Of a stretch of 64,000 nucleotides of DNA, positions 9,301-16,353 are shown in pieces. The DNA comes from Anaerolineaceae bacterium (GTDB lineage Bacteria > Chloroflexota > Anaerolineae > Anaerolineales > Anaerolineaceae): positions 1-64,000 of the forward strand of contig JAQTMA010000002.1 of the NCBI GenBank assembly GCA_028714615.1. Reading direction: 5' to 3'. The notes under the pieces are model-generated. The model saw only the letters and a list, made by a program, of their open reading frames with translations, made no database searches and was not told where the DNA came from. Position numbers and translations under genes: made by a program. How positions within the stretch are numbered: position 1 is the first letter of the stretch; each line of letters begins with the position of its first letter.

Positions 9301-9497
9301 CATTTGCTGAGGCAACTGCAGATGAGTATCGGGAGCGACATGGCAAAGTGACAACTGAAAATGTAGGGAACCTAAGAGATTTTATAGAAAGCGCAGGTGA
9401 AAGCGATTGGAGCTCGATTATCCAGAGATCTGCCATTCCAGGCCTAACAGGGAAGGATTTCCATCAGGTATTTCGTGAAATGCAGGGTCTGGGGTGA
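6336..9497 (+). CDS. HamB-like superfamily 2 helicase
   Basis: A 1,053-residue Ski2-like SF2 helicase. Walker A is MPTSSGKTLLAEFSI (about residue 348), followed by a VPTRAL motif, DEAH box VVVDEAHLI, motif V SATSTLAQGMNFPV, and motif VI NIAGRAGRVG. A long N-terminal region (about 330 residues) and an alpha-helical C-terminus flank the core. I place the start at 6336, where ATG overlaps the upstream stop and GGGAG lies 5 nt away; the ORF opens 17 codons earlier but would overlap more. Paired with the HamA-like gene, it would be the DNA-sensing motor of a Hachiman-like defence module. Confidence 0.82.
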   Translation: MMESDLKQYFDSPKVVNTIKDLDTRQMEHEVGASFNDPGVDTVNILRLAAITSFIELVNEHRVDVWFKPSNNRLIDKLRSNSRICFFRWQGYFDALVEINQSATLDDMLMFSVAGLIGNRDHEVRDELRRPQQRQWLDHLKDATKKLSWIEQVRANISVAILFIIRQENRNDINNGNSVLEALAKMQERNESDWIAGRNNQKRDASILIGNYLLAESVILTAKFLADGIVEIDGKIVSDFVAELRRLVVKSEEFMELSGDQEQLLWLKTASCAVAHLRSSSIWVQAKGISERVDKLLNELASTNREQPVFSLLPAQQDALRQSLLDPSRMAIVLQMPTSSGKTLLAEFSIAQTFDAFRGTARAVYIVPTRALATQVRRTLTEDLRPLGIKVSAAGSAFEDDPYEVQLIKETDGVVVSTPEKLDLLLRAHSDWFKLLRIVVVDEAHLIQDKERGVHLELLLANIRREQPDARLLLLTPFMENAQEIAEWLSRERSNAISILWRPTRVLLGMAKVSGAGQNRSLTIEWTDPYNPEMAPRSLKVPTNVPSSELMSNIDRVIFLADKFQSLGTVLAIFSASPAEAEEAAIKQASKRRPIASEKLTPQMRVAIAISRREFGSTSRLADCLEHGTAFHHSSLPPILRYLIEDQIRDKSISFVSATSTLAQGMNFPVATILIHSVHKPYGGGNFSPSEFWNIAGRAGRVGLAEKGLVIFSDRTHQKYLNGYSQALSESLHSALLNILDLLDPSADIKDQYRNIPEIRPFIQYLAHAAATSSAREAYRNLEALIEQSLVNQQVTSISQSRKLRTVAQSYLLQLMTKSGQLIKAADVTGLGTFSFDELYAKLRDDPILRSGPREVIGRGQEGLFALIDALKWLPELNLAIGYGEGKMNVSAVAKAVQSWINGEPVYKIATDFPGADETKRIREASRYLNNTVSQTLSWGAHAFIRGWIATPAGSRGVSPEDSILPSFIQYGVKTPEAVVASLLGVPRSFAEATADEYRERHGKVTTENVGNLRDFIESAGESDWSSIIQRSAIPGLTGKDFHQVFREMQGLG

Positions 9498-9733
9498 AAG
9501 TGTAACAAATCCAAGATATCCCCTAAAAATCAGAATTCTGAAATAAAATGATTCGTAAAAATTGAAATGAAGAATAGTTGAACTGTCGCCAAGCTACTCA
9601 GACTTGGCGACCGACGGGCTAGGCTAAATCGATAACCGGCAGTCAAAAGTCAGCGTATCCAGGAGTTTGTCTCAATACCTATATAGTATTATTTCGGCGC
9701 CGTTGTTATAACTTAATAAGAATATCTCAGATT

Positions 9734-10171
9734 TCAGCGTGAAAATGCCTGTATCTTTGCATATCCGCTCTCTGAAACAATCACATTCGGCACCAAACTC
9801 GGAAATAATCTATCCAAATTAGCCGACACCTGTACCATCACGGTGTGTTTTCCCGCATCCAAATTTATCCCCGTCACTACCGCATTGACTCCGTACTGCG
9901 CCAGATAGTTGTTATTCATGCTGGCAAAGGACTGGGCGTTAGCCCAGGTACTGCTGGTGGCTGTTAAATCTCCACTATTTTCAAATACCCGTTGGTTAAT
10001 TTCAGCAGCGGCGGCCAGCGCAGCCGCATCTGCTGCTTTGGCGATCTCCGCCCGGGCATAAAAATAGCGCCCAAGCTCGATACCCAACGCCATGATCGGG
10101 ATCATGACGAAGCCAAAAAAAACGGCCCAGAAAGTCATCGAATAACCGCATCGGTCTTTAAGAATTTTCAT
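9734..10171 (-). CDS. TadG-like pilus-assembly protein
   Basis: A 145-residue protein with an N-terminal membrane helix (MTFWAVFFGFVMIPIMALGIELGRYFYARAEI) followed by the Ala-rich helix KAADAAALAAAAEI that is typical of TadE/TadG-like minor pilins. The ATG at 10171 overlaps the TadE stop (TAATG) and has AGGAGG 7 nt upstream; an ATG two codons earlier touches the Shine-Dalgarno sequence. TadG-like proteins are envelope-anchored minor components of Flp pilus machines. It is the last gene of the long Tad/transfer operon and lacks the large C-terminal VWA domain of full-length TadG. Confidence 0.8.
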   Translation of the reverse strand: MKILKDRCGYSMTFWAVFFGFVMIPIMALGIELGRYFYARAEIAKAADAAALAAAAEINQRVFENSGDLTATSSTWANAQSFASMNNNYLAQYGVNAVVTGINLDAGKHTVMVQVSANLDRLFPSLVPNVIVSESGYAKIQAFSR

Positions 10172-10569
10172 TACCATCCCTCCTGGCGAAAAGTGGCCGC
10201 CGCCGAGACGGAAAAACTGCTCGGCAGCCCTGGCACCAGCGTCCCCAGAAAGCTGGGAATCTGGCCAGATACACGCACAGTCAGGATGCTCCCAGCTACT
10301 CCCCCAGGAGATAGAATCGCCACACCCGCCTGCTTGACAATCGGATCCCCATTAATGGCACTGCTGGCCGCGCTCAAGGCGTAACAGGCGCTGCACTGCT
10401 GGGCCACGCTGCCCATGCGCGCTCCCTGCCGGGCTGCTGCCTGGACGGCTTGCTGCCCGTACACCACCATTCCCAAATTGACCGTAGCCAGCATGACCAA
10501 AATGGCAATTGGGAAGGTGATTGCAGCTTCCAACGTTTCAATGGCTCTGCGAGCTTTCAAGAATCTCAT
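10171..10569 (-). CDS. TadE-like minor pilin
   Basis: A 132-residue TadE-family protein. A short basic leader RFLKARRAIETLEAAITFPI leads into a membrane helix (AILVMLATVNLGMVVYG), and then QQAVQAAARQGARMGSV, the typical TadE amphipathic helix. Two cysteines (CSAC) may form a disulfide in the exported part. The start at 10569 has GGAGG 5 nt upstream; the ORF could open 14 codons earlier in poor context. TadE-like pseudopilins are processed by the prepilin peptidase encoded upstream and take part in pilus biogenesis. Confidence 0.85.
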   Translation of the reverse strand: MRFLKARRAIETLEAAITFPIAILVMLATVNLGMVVYGQQAVQAAARQGARMGSVAQQCSACYALSAASSAINGDPIVKQAGVAILSPGGVAGSILTVRVSGQIPSFLGTLVPGLPSSFSVSAAATFRQEGW

Positions 10570-10597
10570 TTCTACCTCCAAGATTAGGAAAAGCATT

Positions 10598-10634
10598 GAA
10601 AGGCAGGGCAATTTTAGGGATAGCCCTGCCTTTC
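10598..10634 (-). terminator. strong hairpin between flp and tadE
   Basis: A 12-bp perfect stem, GAAAGGCAGGGC (10598-10609) with GCCCTGCCTTTC (10623-10634), and a 13-nt loop. It is followed on the minus strand by only a short U-run (GCTTTT). It sits just after the pilin gene, where a partial terminator or 3' stabiliser would let the pilin be made in excess over TadE and TadG. Confidence 0.65.
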
Positions 10635-10638
10635 AGGT

Positions 10639-10785
10639 TCATATCTTGCCGGCAACATCTTGCACAACCTGGGCAATCTTCTGACCCAGGAGCTGGTACG
10701 CTCCATACGCTACCAGGACGACGACCGCGATAATCACGGCGACTTCGGACGTCTCAATTGCTGCAGTATCTTTTAGAAAACGCAT
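10639..10785 (-). CDS. flp: Flp-type major pilin
   Basis: A 48-residue peptide with the Flp pilin layout: a short charged leader (MRFLKDTAAIETSE), one hydrophobic helix (VAVIIAVVVLVAYGAY) and a short amphipathic tail (QKIAQVVQDVAGKI). AAAGGAGG lies upstream of the ATG. The conserved glutamate near the helix start (E14) is where class III/Flp pilins have their key Glu, although the Gly of the usual cleavage site is not obvious. The neighbours are a prepilin peptidase, TadE and TadG. The hairpin directly after the gene supports high expression. Confidence 0.8.
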   Translation of the reverse strand: MRFLKDTAAIETSEVAVIIAVVVLVAYGAYQLLGQKIAQVVQDVAGKI

Positions 10786-10816
10786 AGCTCATCACCTCCT
10801 TTCGAAAAAGTGTCGT

Positions 10817-11353
10817 TCAACGACCAGCCGACAGCCATAACCAGGCAGCCGTTCCAAGAGTAATGGCAACCGTATAAGGAATGGTTTTCTTTTTGGTGAG
10901 CATGCCGATCAACCCCTGGACCCCGCCAGCCAGGACGATGGGGATGAATAACAGTCCATTCCCGAACAGCAGCACCAGGGAGATGATGATCTTGGCGTCC
11001 GCCCCGCCAGTCGCACCAATCTCCCACAACGCCCAATCAGCAAAAATGACTAAGGTGGCATAAACACTTTCTGAGGAACCGGCAATTGACAGCGCCAGAA
11101 CACTCACCAGGCAGGCCAGTGGGATGCGCCACTTTGCCCATGGCAAATCCGAAACCAGGATCAAGGTGATAACAAGCAGTACCATCTGCCAGCCGCCCTG
11201 GAACAGCCGCCAGAGAGCTGCCAGGATGAGGGGCAGTATGGTCAGCAAAGCCGGCACCTGCCGGGAGCGCAGATCAAAAACCATACAGGCTCCCAGCCAG
11301 GCCAGTAGAAGGGCGAAGATAATTACCTGGGTTGGTGCGAGCGAAGGCAGCAT
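10817..11353 (-). CDS. A24-type prepilin peptidase (TadV/CpaA)
   Basis: A 178-residue membrane protein with about six helices. It has the two active-site regions of the A24 aspartic peptidases: FDLRSRQVPA near residue 27 and GATGGADAKIIIS near residue 118 (GxGD-like, here GGAD). It lacks the N-terminal methylase domain of PilD, as is usual for TadV/CpaA. It would cut the leader from Flp and TadE at the inner membrane. It overlaps the end of the upstream gene by 31 nt. Confidence 0.87.
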   Translation of the reverse strand: MLPSLAPTQVIIFALLLAWLGACMVFDLRSRQVPALLTILPLILAALWRLFQGGWQMVLLVITLILVSDLPWAKWRIPLACLVSVLALSIAGSSESVYATLVIFADWALWEIGATGGADAKIIISLVLLFGNGLLFIPIVLAGGVQGLIGMLTKKKTIPYTVAITLGTAAWLWLSAGR

Positions 11354-12516
11354 GGATCCAATTCTTCCGGAATAATTCGGGTGGAGATCATAACTGGCGA
11401 TTTAAGGATCATGGTCGGCACAGCTATCAGGGTCGGTATAGAAGTTGGAGTGGTAGACTCAACGCCAGGTTGATTATTCAAAACTGAAAGTCGTTGAAAA
11501 GAAGCAGTCAGCTCCTGGTGAACTGTCGAAACTTGAGGAATGACCATACCGGTATCTCCTACCCTGTCTGAACGATGAGAAATGGTTTCCACCTGAATCC
11601 AGGATGGGATTGGTACGACGAGTGAATTGGCATACGATACGAAAGCGAGAATGAAAATAGATACTGCCAGGAAATACCTCAACCATTGGGTAGAAACGAT
11701 GAGGTAGAACACCAACCCGGAGCAGAGAAGCGCCAATCCTGACCAGACGATGACAGTTCGCCCCGCCATGACAAGAGCCAAAGCAGACGAATTGCTGATG
11801 AGGATCACCCATAAGCCGGTGACGAGTGAAGCCCGACCAAATCGGAAGCAAGTCCGGTTTTTGTCCTTTATCAAGAGTAGCCGGCTATTTCGATCCCACC
11901 TCCGCCCGGCTCGGATCAGAAGTCGGTTAAGGATGAGGCTCGAACCCGGTCCATTCCGCCAGCCTGAAAGCTGCAGGGTGAGAACGAATTCATCCAAAAA
12001 GGAATCGATCCCACGCATCACCTTCAGACTGCTTTCGAAACTGGTCCCGCTGCGGTGGTGAAGGACCGCCTCTCGGACGCCTTTTTGCACATTGCCCTCC
12101 GGCAGTTCCTGGATTACTTTGGTCAAAACCTCAAACAAGTCTTGGTTATCCACAATATGAGCTGCCATACGGTCGAAGAAGATCATTACCTCCAGAAGCT
12201 GCGTCTCTTTCGGGGAAACCCGCAGTTCATCACTAAGCAAAGCCAAAACCGCGAAAATAACCAGAAGCCACTCCTGGATGAATACCTGGACCAACCAAAA
12301 GGTGACCAGACCTCCTAACAAAGCCCCTGCCAGGTAAATCAAAAAATCGTGACCTTTTCCAACTTTGCTCCAGGCTTTCAAGGAAAATACCATCCTTCGC
12401 TGAAGCCGCCAGGCTCGTACCCTTTGGTAAATCGCCTGCAACTGACTGATCAGCCAGCAGACCAGGTACGCAGCGGCAGCCAGGTAAGCCACCAGAGGAA
12501 ACAGGCGAAGCACCAT
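11323..12516 (-). CDS. divergent TadB/TadC-like membrane protein
   Basis: A 397-residue membrane protein. The middle part (about residues 95-215) resembles the cytoplasmic domain of type II secretion F-family platform proteins (LLEVMIFFDRMAAHIVD...LREAVLHHRSG-like pattern), flanked by hydrophobic helices at both ends. The C-terminal 90 residues are Ser/Thr/Pro-rich and probably extracytoplasmic. It starts at an ATG that overlaps the stop of the methyltransferase gene (TGATG), with AGGAG upstream. It would be a third platform-type protein beside the clear TadB and TadC, so its exact role is uncertain. Confidence 0.55.
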   Translation of the reverse strand: MVLRLFPLVAYLAAAAYLVCWLISQLQAIYQRVRAWRLQRRMVFSLKAWSKVGKGHDFLIYLAGALLGGLVTFWLVQVFIQEWLLVIFAVLALLSDELRVSPKETQLLEVMIFFDRMAAHIVDNQDLFEVLTKVIQELPEGNVQKGVREAVLHHRSGTSFESSLKVMRGIDSFLDEFVLTLQLSGWRNGPGSSLILNRLLIRAGRRWDRNSRLLLIKDKNRTCFRFGRASLVTGLWVILISNSSALALVMAGRTVIVWSGLALLCSGLVFYLIVSTQWLRYFLAVSIFILAFVSYANSLVVPIPSWIQVETISHRSDRVGDTGMVIPQVSTVHQELTASFQRLSVLNNQPGVESTTPTSIPTLIAVPTMILKSPVMISTRIIPEELDPCCLRSHQPR

Positions 12517-13076
12517 CACCAGACTCCTGGCAAAAGTCGGTAAATAACCTGGCTGGCATAAACTGAATACCCGGTGATGATGCGTTCCTCTCTCAAGGCA
12601 CGCAGGATCTGGATAACTGCCAGAGCGAATAATAAGCCAGCAGTCATGAGCGTCTGGGTTGAACCAGCCACCAGAGCGGCGCGCAATACCAGCTCACCCA
12701 GATACATCGGGTGACGCACCCAGCGATACGGACCCCGCACGACCAACCCACGATCCGCAGGCGCAATTCCGAAGCGATCTCCCAAACTTATCAGCGACCA
12801 GAAAATCATGGCATACCCAAGAATGCCAGTGATCATTAGAGGGAATGGCATCTCCACCGGGTAAGCAGTTGCTATAGGCAGCATGGCAGCCAGGAGTCCC
12901 AACCACAAACCGGGGCGATCGTATTTCAGCGCATGTTTCCGTTGGGCGTATAAGGCAGCCAGGATTCCATTATGGAACGCCGCCAGCCAGGCCAACAGCG
13001 CCGGATGCTCCCAGGCTGCCAGGGCTGAGACCACAGCCGCAAAGGTGAAGAAAGCCAACCCAATTCGGTCCTTCAT
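12516..13076 (-). CDS. isoprenylcysteine carboxyl methyltransferase-family protein
   Basis: A 186-residue polytopic membrane protein of the ICMT/PEMT superfamily. The signature GLVVRGPYRWVRHPMYLGEL (residues about 108-127) and the C-terminal LREERIITGYSVYA block are the cofactor- and substrate-binding elements of this family. In eukaryotes ICMT methylates the carboxyl group of prenylated cysteines; bacterial members mostly have unknown substrates. It is unusual inside a pilus operon. The start could be ATG 13076 or TTG 13085, the latter overlapping the stop of the preceding small gene. Confidence 0.85.
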   Translation of the reverse strand: MKDRIGLAFFTFAAVVSALAAWEHPALLAWLAAFHNGILAALYAQRKHALKYDRPGLWLGLLAAMLPIATAYPVEMPFPLMITGILGYAMIFWSLISLGDRFGIAPADRGLVVRGPYRWVRHPMYLGELVLRAALVAGSTQTLMTAGLLFALAVIQILRALREERIITGYSVYASQVIYRLLPGVW

Positions 13077-13081
13077 GGCTT

Positions 13082-13228
13082 TCAATCGTCCTTATCGTCA
13101 TGATTGGATCGGCCAGATGAGCCGCCGGTGTGAAGCAAAGCCAGGATCCAACCCAGGGTGATCCCTACCGCAAAGGTGGACCCGGCAATCGAAAGCGCCT
13201 GCACCACCGAAAATTCATAACCGTTCAT
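13082..13228 (-). CDS. small single-pass membrane protein
   Basis: A 48-residue peptide with one hydrophobic helix (ALSIAGSTFAVGITLGWILALL) and a hydrophilic tail ending in HDDKDD. A GAGGA Shine-Dalgarno sequence precedes the ATG, and the stop overlaps a possible TTG start of the next gene. Nothing identifies it. Its place between TadC and the methyltransferase suggests an accessory membrane subunit. Confidence 0.6.
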   Translation of the reverse strand: MNGYEFSVVQALSIAGSTFAVGITLGWILALLHTGGSSGRSNHDDKDD

Positions 13229-13249
13229 AGCTGCATCCTCACGTAGAAC

Positions 13250-14107
13250 CTATAAAGTATTCAGGATCGGCCACCCGATCAGGACCAAGATCACGGCAAT
13301 GAAGGGCAGGAAATAAAACAGCACCATCGGAATGACCAGTTCTGCCCCGACTCGCTCAGCTCGTTGCTCAGCTCCGGCGGCGTATTCGGCGGCGATGCGG
13401 CTGGCCATCTGGGCCATCAGTTCCTGCTGGGATGTGCCCAGACGGACGAACTCCAGCTGCACCGACAGACCGATCAGATCCGGCAGGTTCGAGGCCTGGG
13501 CCTCCTTCTGGAGCTGGGTGAAGATCACCCGTCCCTGCGACATCTGCAGCACGTGCTGCATCCACTTCCCGACCAGGCTGCCAGTCTGAGCGGTACGGCG
13601 CATGGCTTCTTCGAGCGACACTCCGGCTGCCATCTGGGCTGCCACGAGCTGGATGAACTCGGGAAGCTGCGACTGGAAACGCCGGCGCACCCGGCGAGCC
13701 ACACTGCCCAGGAGGGTCGCCGGGACTTGCCAGCCTACCAGAGCAGCCAGGATACTGGGAATGAGGTTGTCGTAGACCAGCAGCCCCAGGATAAAGGCTC
13801 CCAGGGCCAACGTCACCCGCAGGGATGTGAGCTGAACCTCGTCCCAATTCTCCCATTTGCTAACCAACTGGGCAAAGTACAGGTCGGATTTGGTGCGCCG
13901 TAAGAGAGAGCCGGGCATCCAACGCGCCAGGGGCTTAGCCAGCCTGGACAGCCAACCTCGCCAGCCGGGCAGCTTCTTTCCTGCGGGTTGATCACTTTCG
14001 ATCAAAAACTGCGCTGCCCTACCCTTCGGCAGGCTGGGAACGAACTCAACCCAGATCAAGACCAACAGGACGGCCGTGGCAATACCAATCAGATAGGTGA
14101 GGGTCAT
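13250..14107 (-). CDS. tadC: TadC-like pilus platform protein
   Basis: A 285-residue type II secretion F-family membrane protein. An N-terminal helix, a basic linker and a helix pair lead into the conserved cytoplasmic domain (FQSQLPEFIQLVAAQMAAGVSLEEAM near 145-170, then FVRLGTSQQELMAQMA), and the protein ends with a membrane hairpin (PMVLFYFLPFIAVILVLIGWP). TadB and TadC form the inner-membrane platform driven by the TadA ATPase. The start overlaps the TadB stop by 4 nt (ATGA). Confidence 0.88.
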   Translation of the reverse strand: MTLTYLIGIATAVLLVLIWVEFVPSLPKGRAAQFLIESDQPAGKKLPGWRGWLSRLAKPLARWMPGSLLRRTKSDLYFAQLVSKWENWDEVQLTSLRVTLALGAFILGLLVYDNLIPSILAALVGWQVPATLLGSVARRVRRRFQSQLPEFIQLVAAQMAAGVSLEEAMRRTAQTGSLVGKWMQHVLQMSQGRVIFTQLQKEAQASNLPDLIGLSVQLEFVRLGTSQQELMAQMASRIAAEYAAGAEQRAERVGAELVIPMVLFYFLPFIAVILVLIGWPILNTL

Positions 14108-14988
14108 ACCGCCTCCGAAACGATCGAACGGATCAACAGATATCCCACTACCATCATGCCGATCCCAGCGGAAATCACCACCTGCACCGGAAGCGCCAGG
14201 AGCGATCCCTGGATGAGGGGGTCGCGGGTAAGAAAGAGAAAAACGACCAGCAGGACGACCGGGATGATCCGGGCGGAGAGCAGCGCATCACTGGCTTTGG
14301 CTACCGAGCGGTTGCGGGCTACCAGGATTTGCTGGACGCGTTGAGAAATTTGCAGGAGCACCTCAGTATATTTACCGCCGCCCGCCTCACTGTAACCATC
14401 CAGCAGGTAAGCCAGGTTGGAGAGCGAGGTGGAAGGCGAGCGAGCAGCCAGATTGTGAAAGGCCTGGTGGCGATCCTTGCTGCGCAGCTCGGCGGCGGTC
14501 AGCCAGAGCTCGGGCGTCAAAGGATTGGGCGCTTCCATTTCTAGCGATTCGCCGGTCCGCTGAAGCACTTCCGGGATCGAGCCGCCCGCCAGCAGGCCGG
14601 CCGTGATGCGCCCAACCGCTACCGGCATGAGCCGGTCGATCTCCCGCCCCCGGCTTCGGACCTTCTCGCTCAGCCAGCTGTAAGGGAGAACACCTACGAT
14701 GACGCCCAGGATCAAAGCCGGCATACCCGGCAGGAACGGCCAGGCGATCAGACTGGCAGCAATCCCGGCGGCAATCGTGAGCAAGCGGAACGAGACCGGC
14801 TGCAGGCGCACCCCTCCTGCCAGGAGCTTATATTCCAGCGACTCGGGCTTCAACTCGCTCAACGTTCGGACTGTATCCAGCGAGTACATTTCTGCCAGGC
14901 GCTGGCTGGCTTCTCCGTGGCGGACGCGAGGCGGCGAAAACAGAACAAAGACCAACAAACTAACCAGAATACCAACTAAAGTAATCAT
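14104..14988 (-). CDS. tadB: TadB-like pilus platform protein
   Basis: A 294-residue F-family platform protein. It has a single N-terminal helix, a paired helix around residues 75-115, and a central cytoplasmic domain with RLMPVAVGRITAGLLAGGSI and YTEVLLQISQRVQQI, ending in two membrane helices. The ATG at 14988 (one codon inside the ORF) has AAAGG 8 nt upstream. It overlaps TadC by 4 nt and would act with it as the base of the Flp pilus machine. Confidence 0.87.
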   Translation of the reverse strand: MITLVGILVSLLVFVLFSPPRVRHGEASQRLAEMYSLDTVRTLSELKPESLEYKLLAGGVRLQPVSFRLLTIAAGIAASLIAWPFLPGMPALILGVIVGVLPYSWLSEKVRSRGREIDRLMPVAVGRITAGLLAGGSIPEVLQRTGESLEMEAPNPLTPELWLTAAELRSKDRHQAFHNLAARSPSTSLSNLAYLLDGYSEAGGGKYTEVLLQISQRVQQILVARNRSVAKASDALLSARIIPVVLLVVFLFLTRDPLIQGSLLALPVQVVISAGIGMMVVGYLLIRSIVSEAV

Positions 14989-15002
14989 CAAACCAACCTT
15001 TC

Positions 15003-16343
15003 CTATTGAATGGTTTCAGCCTGGTTGCCCAGGTCCAGGTCGTCCACCTGCTCCCAGCGCGGCTGTCTTTCCGGAGACTGTTCATCGAAACGGTAGACCG
15101 GATCGAAGGTGATGTCACCATCCTTGAGATCTTTATCGATAAGGGCGATCTCCGTAACCCGGCGCACCTCGTGGCGGATGCCTATCTGTACCAACAAATC
15201 CACCGCTTCGGCGATCAAGGGAATTGAATCCGATGGCCGCATCCCGGTATCTGCCCCCAGGACGGTGGTCAGGCGGCGAACTGTTTCGAGGGGACTGTCA
15301 GCATGGAAAGTAGAGGCTCCGGAATGCCCGGTCATCATCGCCCGGAACAGGCTTAAGCCCGCCTGCCCATCCCGCACCTCACCCAGGATCAGGTAGTCAG
15401 GCGACATGCGCATGGCATCATCCACGCCGTTGGCCAGAGTATAAGATTGGATTTCGGTACCAATAGCCGCCGGGCGTGCTTCAACCGTCTGCACCGTGGG
15501 ACGGTCGATCCAGATCTCCTCGGGGTCCTCGATCTTCACGATCCGCCAGGCCGGAGGCAGGAAGTTACACAACGCCGAGAGGAGGGTCGTCTTGCCGGTG
15601 CGGGTTCCGCCGGTAATCAGGATGCGGTAACCCTCCTCCATAACTAATTCGAGCCAATCCATCATTTCGGTACTCATCATGCCTCGTTCCAGAATCCATT
15701 CAGGAAGAACAGGCTTTTGCTCGAACAGGCGGATGTTGATGCTGGGGTTAAGCCCTGGCGGGACAATGACCGGGTGCAGGGCTTTGACCCTTCCTCCGCC
15801 GGGATTGTGCTGGGTTATCGGAAGCTTGGCGTTGATCGAAGGATTGGCCTCGTTGAGGCTCTTGTTTTGCGGCCCCAACAGGCGATCCAGCACCCGGTTG
15901 ATCTCGCCTGGAACAGGTTTCAAGTCAGGAAGGGTCTCCCAGCGGACACTGTTCTTCTTCATCACCTGCACCAGGCCGCTGGAGTAGATACAGATTTCGG
16001 ACAGGTCGATTCGGGCAGGCGGTAGGAGTAGATCCAAGAAACCCAGACCCATCAAACGCCGGCCCAGCTCAGCCGCCAGGGCAGTATCCGTATGGTAGCT
16101 GGAATAGGCGTTGTTGCGCCGGAAGGCAATGCCAACCAGCAGGTTGATCCGTTCCTGGATGCGCTGGCGGTCAGCCTCAGAGGGAGAGCGCAGCACCTCA
16201 ACCGGGAACTCCCGGTTGACCTGGTCGATGACTTCGTTGACCACCACTTCAAGGAGAGCATCGTCGTGAGCGCGTCCGGTCGCCTGCGCCGGATCGTACA
16301 GGCTGGAAAGCCCCTTGCCAAAGCCGTTTTCATTCGTAAACAT
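15003..16343 (-). CDS. tadA: TadA/CpaF pilus-assembly ATPase
   Basis: A 446-residue GspE/PilT-superfamily hexameric ATPase. Walker A is ILITGGTRTGKTTLL (about residue 245), followed by the Asp box, the Walker B-like DYLILGEVRDGQAG and the His box TGHSGASTFHAD. The N-terminal domain includes the GLGFLDLLLPP segment found in CpaF. The start at 16343 is chosen for GAGAGG 5 nt upstream; the ORF opens 29 codons earlier over the end of tadZ. It powers extension (and in some Tad systems retraction) of the pilus from the cytoplasmic face. Confidence 0.95.
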   Translation of the reverse strand: MFTNENGFGKGLSSLYDPAQATGRAHDDALLEVVVNEVIDQVNREFPVEVLRSPSEADRQRIQERINLLVGIAFRRNNAYSSYHTDTALAAELGRRLMGLGFLDLLLPPARIDLSEICIYSSGLVQVMKKNSVRWETLPDLKPVPGEINRVLDRLLGPQNKSLNEANPSINAKLPITQHNPGGGRVKALHPVIVPPGLNPSINIRLFEQKPVLPEWILERGMMSTEMMDWLELVMEEGYRILITGGTRTGKTTLLSALCNFLPPAWRIVKIEDPEEIWIDRPTVQTVEARPAAIGTEIQSYTLANGVDDAMRMSPDYLILGEVRDGQAGLSLFRAMMTGHSGASTFHADSPLETVRRLTTVLGADTGMRPSDSIPLIAEAVDLLVQIGIRHEVRRVTEIALIDKDLKDGDITFDPVYRFDEQSPERQPRWEQVDDLDLGNQAETIQ

Positions 16344-16353
16344 CGTTACCTCT

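Noticed and set aside
13364..13903. 179-codon plus-strand ORF
   Set aside because: Antisense shadow of the tadC gene, which has clear family motifs on the minus strand.
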